A DNA stretch of 64,000 bases from NCBI GenBank assembly GCA_022376925.1, contig JAIOJX010000005.1:14040501-14104500 (forward strand). Direction: 5' to 3'. The stretch is from Tragulus kanchil (lineage: Eukaryota > Chordata > Mammalia > Artiodactyla > Tragulidae). The notes beneath the pieces are model-generated. The model did no database searches. It was given only the letters and a program-made list of their open reading frames with translations, and had not been told where the DNA came from. This document shows positions 57,184 to 64,000 of the stretch, piece after piece (position 1 is the first letter of the stretch; the number at the start of each line of letters is the position of its first letter). The position numbers were made by a program, and so were the translations under genes.

Positions 57184-57549
57184 AGAAGCTTATCAATGGG
57201 ACTTCCCCTGGTGGTCCAGTGGGTAAGGACACCGCCTTGCAGTGCAAGGGGCGCCAGTTCGATCCCTGGCCTGGGAAGATCCCACGTGCCATGGAGCGGC
57301 CGGACCGATGTGTCCAATTACCGAGCCGGAGCTCTGGAGCGCATGCGCCCAGAACCGGTGCTCTGCAGCGACAGAGGCCACTGCGATGGGAGACCCACAG
57401 GAGCCAAAGAACAAAGACGGATGAAAATAGAGAAATGAAAGACAATAGAAGTGGCCCGCCCACTCCCCTCCCTCCCCAACCCGACCCCCGCCCAAAATAA
57501 ATAAATAAATAAATCTTAAAAAAAAAAAAAAAGAAGAAGCTTATCAATG
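57184..57549 (+). mobile_element. CHR-type SINE with perfect 15-base TSD
   Basis: Element 57199-57534 with head 'gggacttcccctggtggtcc', B box 'agttcgatccctgg', 'tgtgtccaattaccgagcc' body and a long A-rich end. TSD 'agaagcttatcaatg' is identical at 57184-57198 and 57535-57549. Frames of 80-127 codons over it are spurious. Confidence 0.93.
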
Positions 57550-57650
57550 AGCTCTTTGTACACAGTTCTATGAAAATTCATTGGTGTGTCGCACATGTTG
57601 GGTGGATCCTTTCCCACGTGTGGTTCTGTAACACCAGCCACTGGCTTTGC

Positions 57651-57873
57651 CTGTGTGGCTTCTCAGTGGCTCAGACAAGTCCAACTCTTTGCAACCTCCT
57701 GGGCTGTAGCCCACCAGGCTCCTCTGTCCATGGAATGTTCCAGGCAAGAATACTGGAATGGGATGCCATTTCCTCTTCCAGGGGTTTTTCTCAGCCCAGG
57801 GATGAAACCCACATCTCTAGCACCTCCTGCCTTGGCGAGCAGATTCTTAACCACTGTGTCACCTGGGAAACCC
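57651..57873 (-). mobile_element. Bov-tA SINE
   Basis: Antisense Bov-tA: 'caagtccaactctttgcaac', 'ccaccaggctcctctgtcc', 'caggcaagaatactggaatg', head ending 'gtcacctgggaaacccc'. Confidence 0.87.
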
Positions 57874-58059
57874 CCTGCATTGGTCACTGGAAAGTTAGTT
57901 GACTGATTTATGCCAATTTTCACCAATGGTCATTATATAACATCACCACGCACCATGCAGCCAACTGAAAAACCCCACTGCACAGTTGTGAGAGAACAGG
58001 AAATAGCCAGTACTATTAAGAAAATGTCTTGACCTTGCAGACCTCTCTCATCTACCCAA

Positions 58060-58293
58060 AAAGGTCTTGAAAGTGAAAATGTTAGTCACTCAGTTGTGTC
58101 CAACTCTTTGCCACCCTGTGGACTTTAGCACACCAGGCTCCTCTGTCCATGAGATTCTTTCGGGGAGAACACTGAAGTGGGCTGCCATTTCCTTCTCCTG
58201 GGGATCTTCCTTACCAAGGGATCGCACCTGGGTCTCTTGCATTGCAGACAGATTCCTTTCTGTCTGAGCCACCGGGGAAGCCAGAAAGGTCTT
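58060..58293 (-). mobile_element. Bov-tA SINE with short TSD
   Basis: Antisense Bov-tA at 58069-58284: 'gttagtcactcagttgtgtc', 'caccaggctcctctgtccat', head ending 'gagccaccggggaagcc'. 'aaaggtctt' flanks it at 58060-58068 and 58285-58293. Confidence 0.87.
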
Positions 58294-58861
58294 AGAGGTT
58301 CTCAAAGTGAAAACTGCAGACTAAGGAGACCATCTAAACTCTGAAGATCCTTCTAAGAACAAAAGCACACAACACTGTTTCCTTCGTGCCCTGGGATTCT
58401 GTGAGTCTAAACAAGGCCTGTTGACCCAGGCTGGCCACGGCCATGACATAAGCTGTGAGGGGTCAGTTAGACAGGGTGGGATGTGAAGAAAACATTGGGT
58501 TACTTGGATTTTCTCAGGTAGGAAAAGTGTACACTTCAGACTCTTTTGGCAAACACTTTCTTCCAGGCCTTAATAATCTAGGAAGGATTTCTTTTAACTG
58601 AAGACAATTAACTTCTTAAAAATCCTAAAAGAAATTCAGAAATCCTTATTTCACGATACCAGTTAATGACGTCTCTACACAGTTATAAACCATTACATCT
58701 TTAAGAACTAAAAAGAACCACTAAACAACACTGGTTATCTTTGGGTGTCAATATACACATGCAATAATAGTAATAATAGCTAATATTTTAGTGTTAAGAT
58801 GTCAAAGTATCTCTCTAAGCCTTACAACCATCCTAGATGGCCAATACTTTCTTATTCTTTT

Positions 58862-59003
58862 GCTGTTTTTTAAAATTGGAATATAATTACTTTACAATGC
58901 TGTGTTCTTTTCTGCTGTACAACAGGGTGAATCAGCTCTCTCTCTCTCTCCATATATAGATATAGATATAGATATAGATGTAGATGTAGATATAGATATA
59001 TAC
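58862..59003 (-). mobile_element. L1 3'-end fragment followed by CT and ATAGAT repeats
   Basis: 'aattggaatataattacttt', 'acaatgctgtgttc' and 'tgctgtacaacagggtgaat' are the antisense artiodactyl L1 3' end. Then come (CT)n at 58937-58950 and an (ATAGAT)-type run to about 59003. Copied at 60043-60184. Confidence 0.65.
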
Positions 59004-59196
59004 ACACAAATATATTCCCTTCTCCTATTTTCAATAAATGAAAAAATGAAGTTGAATGAGGCTGAATAATGCATTCAAAGGGCTAAATAACTAACTGACA
59101 GATTCAGGACTTTAACCTCTGTCTGTATCAGTCTGACACCAAAGGGTCACTCAGTCTTGACTATGCTGCCACATTTCCAATTAACCACTTAATGAA

Positions 59197-59407
59197 TTTT
59201 CCAGGGGACTCAGCAGTAAAGAATCCACCTGCAATGCAGGAGACTTGGGTTCAATCCCTGGAGAAGGAAGATCCCCTAATGGAGTGAATGGCAACCCACT
59301 CCAATATTCTTGCCTGGAAAATCCCACAAACAGAGGAGCCTGATGGGCTCCAGTCTATGGGACCACAAACAGCCAGACACAGCTGAGCAACTGAGCACGC
59401 ACGCACA
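59197..59407 (+). mobile_element. Bov-tA SINE
   Basis: Sense Bov-tA: 'ttttccaggggactcagcag', 'tgcaatgcaggagacttggg', 'attcttgcctggaaaatccc', ending 'gagcacgcacgcac'. Copied at 60378-60588 by tandem pair 17. Confidence 0.88.
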
Positions 59408-60377
59408 AACTTCAGTAATCCAGATTTTTCCTCTGGCAGTTATTCCCCAAATCACGAAACACTCTCATGACTTTTCTGTTGAAAAGTGAAGAATGAATCG
59501 GCTCAGACGCCTCCCCATTTTGCCTCCCAAAGCAGCATGCTCATCCGTGGAAAATGAAGTCTCATTCAAAAGCCACATTCATGAGGATGGAAGACTCATA
59601 ATGACATTCTTAAATGTTGACCGGTACGCCATGACATAAGCTGTGAGGGAAACAGGGTGGCATGTGAAGAAAACATTGGGTTACTTGGATTTTCTCAGGT
59701 AGGAAAAGTGTACACTTCAGACTCTTTTGGCAAACACTTTCTTCCAGGCCTTAATAATCTAGGAAGGATTTCTTTTAACTGAAGACAATTAACTTCTTAA
59801 AAATCCTAAAAGAAATTCAGAAATCCTTATTTCACGATACCAGTTAATGACGTCTCTACACAGTTATAAACCATTACATCTTTAAGAACTAAAAAGAACC
59901 ACTAAACAACACTGGTTATCTTTGGGTGTCAATATACACATGCAATAATAGTAATAATAGCTAATATTTTAGTGTTAAGATGTCAAAGTATCTCTCTAAG
60001 CCTTACAACCATCCTAGATGGCCAATACTTTCTTATTCTTTTGCTGTTTTTTAAAATTGGAATATAATTACTTTACAATGCTGTGTTCTTTTCTGCTGTA
60101 CAACAGGGTGAATCAGCTCTCTCTCTCTCTCCATATATAGATATAGATATAGATATAGATGTAGATGTAGATATAGATATATACACACAAATATATTCCC
60201 TTCTCCTATTTTCAATAAATGAAAAAATGAAGTTGAATGAGGCTGAATAATGCATTCAAAGGGCTAAATAACTAACTGACAGATTCAGGACTTTAACCTC
60301 TGTCTGTATCAGTCTGACACCAAAGGGTCACTCAGTCTTGACTATGCTGCCACATTTCCAATTAACCACTTAATGAA

Positions 60378-60588
60378 TTTTCCAGGGGACTCAGCAGTAA
60401 AGAATCCACCTGCAATGCAGGAGACTTGGGTTCAATCCCTGGAGAAGGAAGATCCCCTAATGGAGTGAATGGCAACCCACTCCAATATTCTTGCCTGGAA
60501 AATCCCACAAACAGAGGAGCCTGATGGGCTCCAGTCTATGGGACCACAAACAGCCAGACACAGCTGAGCAACTGAGCACGCACGCACA
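60378..60588 (+). mobile_element. Bov-tA SINE, second copy of the element at 59197
   Basis: Identical to 59197-59407 at an offset of 1181. Not an independent insertion. Confidence 0.88.
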
Positions 60589-60795
60589 AACTTCAGTAAT
60601 CCAGATTTTTCCTCTGGCAGTTATTCCCCAAATCACGAAACACTCTCATGACTTTTCTGTTGAAAAGTGAAGAATGAATCGGCTCAGACGCCTCCCCATT
60701 TTGCCTCCCAAAGCAGCATGCTCATCCGTGGAAAATGAAGTCTCATTCAAAAGCCACATAAGGTCATGAGGATGGAAGACTCATAATGACATTCT

Positions 60796-61204
60796 GTGAG
60801 CAAGACCCAAGGTGCCCTTGGCTTGTATTCCCTCCACGTTCCTCAGGAGGCACATGTATTAAACATGGCAATGAAAAGCCTTTCATCTCTAAGGCACCTC
60901 AGTAAGGCAAGGGAGATAGGATTATCCTCTTCAAATGCTTTCTAAATCCTTAGTCCCTGGAGTCACTATAACCTCTGTCCATTATTTCTTGCACATCTTC
61001 TGCTAACCCAGAATCAATTGAAACACACTGAATACCTTTCTAGATAATCCTAATCATTTTCCAATGCTCAGCTCAAGATACCTCTTCTTCCAAAATTAGT
61101 CCAGCTCTTCCTTTCTCCAAAGAGCCTCTGGCAGGGACCACCGTCAACATGGATTGCCTGTGTACTGCCTGATGGTGGGTGACATGCCCCATCTGTATGA
61201 GTCT
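60796..61204. other. No gene or clear repeat seen
   Basis: Unique-looking DNA between tandem pair 17 and the BovB insertion. Confidence 0.5.
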
Positions 61205-61215
61205 CATCTCTGACA

Positions 61216-62151
61216 GTCAAAGGCTTTGACTGTGTAGATCACAATAAACTGTGGGAAACTCTTAAAAAGATGGGACTATCAGACCACCTTCTCTGCCTCC
61301 TGAGAAACCTGTATGTGAGTCAAGAAGCAACAGTCAGAACCGGACATCAAACGATGGACCAGTTTAAAATGGAGAAAGGAGTATGACAAGGATGTATATT
61401 GTCGCCCTGCCTATTTAACTTATATACAGAGTACATCATGTGAAATGCCGGGCTGCATGAAGCACAAGCAGGAATCCAGGTTGCCAGGAGAAATATCAAC
61501 AAGCTTAGGTATGCAGATGCCACTCTAATGACAGAAAGCAAACAGGAACTAAAGAGCCTCTTGATAAGAATGAAAGGAGAAAGTGAAAAGGCTGGCCTAA
61601 ACTCAACAATCAAAAAATGAAGATCATGAATAGTGGGTGGGAGGCACAGAGGAAGTAACATGGAAACCTATACTATCATATGTGAAAAAGATGGCTATTG
61701 TCATTACGCTAAAAGTTCCTACAAGGGCTCAGTGCGACAGCCTAGGGGTGGGACAAAGGGGCTCGGAGGGGGGAGGGGACCAGGGATATGCATATGACTG
61801 ATCTGGGAACAAACATGCCTGTGAAAACTTTAAAATAAATAAATAAATAAAATAAAATAAATGAAGATCATGGGATCTAGTCCCAACACTTCATTGGAAA
61901 TGGAAGGGAGAATAATGGAAACAGTGACAGATTTTATTTTCTTGGGGTCCAAGATCACTGTGGACAGTGACTGCAGGCATGAAATCAAAAGATGCTTGCT
62001 TCTTGGAAGAAAAGCTACAACAGACCTAGACAGTGTATTAAAAGGCAGAGACATCACTTTGCCGACAAAGGTCCATATAGGCAAAACTATGGTTTTTCCA
62101 GTAGTCATGAATGGATGTGAGAGTTGGACCATAAAGAAGGCTGAGCACTGA
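61216..62151 (+). pseudogene. BovB reverse transcriptase remnant
   Basis: Translation from 61216 gives the RT core of the RTE-type BovB element: 'KAFDCVDHNKLWETLKKMG' (first catalytic Asp present), 'KGV-stop-QGCILSPCLFNLYTEY', and 'LRYADATLM', where the usual YADD box has lost its second Asp. After the nested L1, the part beyond the RT core continues at 61861 ('DFIFLGSKITVDSD', 'KRCLLLGRKA', 'DITLPTKV', 'GCESWTIKKAEH'). In-frame stops at the QG motif and near 61438, the YADA change and the insertion make it dead. The N-terminal endonuclease is missing. Confidence 0.92.
61615..61872 (+). mobile_element. L1 3'-UTR fragment nested in BovB, with 14-base TSD
   Basis: Insert 61629-61858 is flanked by 'aaatgaagatcatg' at 61615-61628 and 61859-61872. 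It has the same layout as the L1 3' UTR at 47100-47500 ('acatggaaacctatactatc', 'atatgcatatgactg', A-rich aaat-type tail). It is younger than the BovB it interrupts. Confidence 0.9.
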
Positions 62152-62573
62152 AGAACTGATGCTTTCAAGCTGTGGTGCTGGAGATAACTCTTGAGAGTCC
62201 CTTGGACTGCAAGGAGATCAAACCAGTCCATCCTAAAGGAAATCAACCTTGAATAGTCATTGTTAACACTGCTGCTCCAATCCTGTGACCACTTGATATG
62301 AAGACAGAAGGCAAAAGGAGAAGGGGGTGGCAGAGAATGAGATAGTTAGACAGCATCGGCGACTCAATGGACATGAATTGGAGCAAACTCTGTGAGATAG
62401 TGGAGGACAGAGGAGCTTGGCGTGCTGCAGCCCACAGGGTGGCAAAGAGTCAGACACGACTGAGTGACTGAACAACAACAACAGCATCTCTGACAACTAT
62501 TTGTAGATGGTGAGTGTTCTCAAGACTTTCTGGAGAATCCCTCACAACACTTCCCACAGTGCGGAACACAAAA

Positions 62574-64000
62574 TACCATGTTTGCTTCCTATTTTTCCTC
62601 ACTTGGATGAGCAGTGAAGAACATAGGAATGTGTTTTTATGGAAATTTTATTTTTAAACATCTTTCCCTTCAGTTCCCAGATTAAACAAAATAAGCAGTA
62701 CACTCAACCAGAAGTTTTAGGTATTTTAGAAGAGAGCAGTTAGTCTATAGTAGAATCAATGGTGTTCACTGAGGAATTCCATGATGGTTTATCTGTGGCA
62801 TTGCATCCTCATGCGAAGACATTTTAGAAGAAAGAAAGATAATAGGTACTAACTCTTGGTAAAAAGAAAAGAAAAACAGATTTGGAGTACAATTAAGAAT
62901 CCACTGGTTAATCATGTCTTGCCCATTCTTAATGACACCCATACCTGGTAGCCCCCACACCCCGCAGACATGTCCTATATATCTCTGTTTCCAATATGAA
63001 TGCCACAATCTGCCATGGGACTTTTCAATGAATGTTAAAATATCCAATTCATTGAGCACCTCTTCACGTTGCAACAGTAAAGTGGTGAAAGTGTTTCATG
63101 ATTTTGAGGATAACTGCCAGAGAAAGAGTCTGGATTACTGAAGCTCGTGCGGGTTCAGTCGCTCAGTCGTGCCTGACTCTCTGCCACCCCATGGACTGTG
63201 GCCCACCAGGCACCTCTGTTCGTGGGATTTTCCAGGCAAGAATATTGGTGTGAGTTGCTATTCCCTTCTCCAGTGGATCTTCCTGGCCCAGAGATTGAAC
63301 CCAAGTCTCCTGTGATTCTGCACTGGCAGGCAGATTGTTTACCACTGTGCCACTGGGAAAGTTCAGTAATATTTTAAAGTCCATGGGCAAAAGCCTACAA
63401 GATACACAAGAATCCAGTATATTCTCTTGGTACTGTGATGACTCCTTAAAGTTGTGCTACACATTTTGTATAAAACCACACAATCTCAGATCAAGGGATA
63501 GTAACAAAAGTCCTTCAATACCATGTCCAACTCATGAGACACTTCATTCTCCTCCCAAACTCCTCTTTCTCTCAGACAAACCCAGTAAACTCAAGGCTTG
63601 TGGATTTGCGAGCAACATGGTGAGAAGCAGGCTTGTTCTGTTTTCTTGTTCTGAAATTTTCAGAAGTGGAAAAACTGGAAATTTATTACCATGTTTGCTT
63701 CCTATTTTTCCTCACTTGGATGAGCAGTGAAGAACATAGGAATGTGTTTTTATGGAAATTTTATTTTTAAACATCTTTCCCTTCAGTTCCCAGATTAAAC
63801 AAAATAAGCAGTACACTCAACCAGAAGTTTTAGGTATTTTAGAAGAGAGCAGTTAGTCTATAGTAGAATCAATGGTGTTCACTGAGGAATTCCATGATGG
63901 TTTATCTGTGGCATTGCATCCTCATGCGAAGACATTTTAGAAGAAAGAAAGATAATAGGTACTAACTCTTGGTAAAAAGAAAAGAAAAACAGATTTGGAG
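62574..64000. repeat. Tandem pair 18, offset 1113, cut by window end
   Basis: Copy 1 starts at 62574 and runs to about 63686. Copy 2 starts at 63687 and continues past base 64000, where only its first 314 bases are visible; these match 62574-62887 throughout. The pair carries a Bov-tA in copy 1. The DNA beyond the window should contain that SINE again. Confidence 0.95.
63145..63362 (-). mobile_element. Bov-tA SINE
   Basis: Antisense Bov-tA: 'cgctcagtcgtgcctgactc', 'ccatggactgtggcccacc', 'ttccaggcaagaatattgg', head ending 'gtgccactgggaaagtt'. Confidence 0.87.

Larger units (their letters stand above)
58441..60795. repeat. Tandem pair 17, about 1.18 kb
   Basis: Copy 1 is 58441-59610 and copy 2 is 59629-60795. 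The offset is 1188 for the first 20 bases, then 1181 because copy 2 reads 'gtgagggaaacagggtggc' where copy 1 has seven more bases. Near the end copy 1 reads 'ccacattcatg' against 'ccacataaggtcatg' in copy 2. Damage sits at the inner ends, the core is clean. Confidence 0.97.
61205..62495 (+). mobile_element. 5'-truncated BovB LINE with 11-base TSD and a nested L1 fragment
   Basis: BovB occupies 61216-61628 and 61873-62484, flanked by 'catctctgaca' at 61205-61215 and 62485-62495. It ends in an (aac)n tail at 62471-62482, the usual BovB end. Between the halves lies a 230-base L1 3' end with its own TSD. This is the only copy in the window and lies outside every tandem pair. Confidence 0.93.

Noticed and set aside
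2939..63686. Recent biological tandem duplications by a replication-based mechanism
   Set aside because: Considered because a few joins share 1-5 bases (for example 'cacag' at 27522). Constant length, eighteen events in 64 kb, no preference for content and garbled ends fit unmerged contig overlaps much better. It is kept open only pending read evidence.
2939..64000. A CRISPR-like or satellite array because of regular direct repeats
   Set aside because: Each repeat is different in sequence from the others and occurs only twice. There is no short repeat with spacers and no shared unit.

Overview
The window is nuclear DNA from a pecoran ruminant (cattle, sheep, goat, deer, giraffe and relatives). 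The evidence is the mix of interspersed repeats: tRNA-headed Bov-tA SINEs, BovB LINE fragments with their ART2A-like 3' ends, CHR-type tRNA-derived SINEs, and L1 copies on top of older mammalian repeats (MIR, L2, MLT1, MER5-like). The species cannot be named from the sequence alone. I find no host protein-coding gene, no exon-like conserved reading frame and no functional RNA gene. The only proteins I recognise are decayed fragments of L1 ORF2 and of the BovB reverse transcriptase. The window reads as intergenic or intronic DNA.

Its dominant structure is not a gene. Eighteen segments, each about 1.05-1.2 kb long, are each followed directly by a near-identical second copy in the same orientation. 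The period is almost constant (1049 to about 1200 bases) whatever the segment contains: unique DNA, SINE, LINE or microsatellite. Copies differ by rare substitutions and one- to few-base homopolymer or microsatellite indels. The last 20-50 bases of several first copies, and the first bases of some second copies, are garbled versions of the sequence that should be there. This is the expected signature of overlapping contig ends that were placed side by side instead of merged. Removing one copy of each leaves about 44.6 kb of distinct sequence.

Layout: 1-2.9 kb, old L1 pieces and a CHR SINE with a perfect target-site duplication (TSD). 2.9-12.3 kb, three tandem pairs carrying BovB, CHR and Bov-tA copies. 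12.3-19.4 kb, Bov-tA copies, three CHR SINEs (two sharing one target site), a MIR, and a short mariner-type inverted repeat. 19.7-25 kb, two tandem pairs in mostly unique DNA. 25.0-29.75 kb, an L1 with an inverted 5' part (twin priming) and a readable 16-base TSD, inflated by two overlapping tandem pairs. 30-41.5 kb, MIR/L2 relics, Bov-tA, CHR and four tandem pairs. 41.7-49 kb, a nest of CHR, BovB and L1 around one repeated target site. 49-53.4 kb, repeat-poor DNA with one tandem pair. 53.4-58.3 kb, a CHR inside a Bov-tA, an MLT1 LTR, a possible hAT relic and further SINEs. 58.4-64 kb, a tandem pair, a BovB with an L1 fragment nested inside it (both TSDs readable), and a last pair cut by the window end.

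Nothing here works together as a gene system. What can be read is insertion history and, very probably, an assembly fault.
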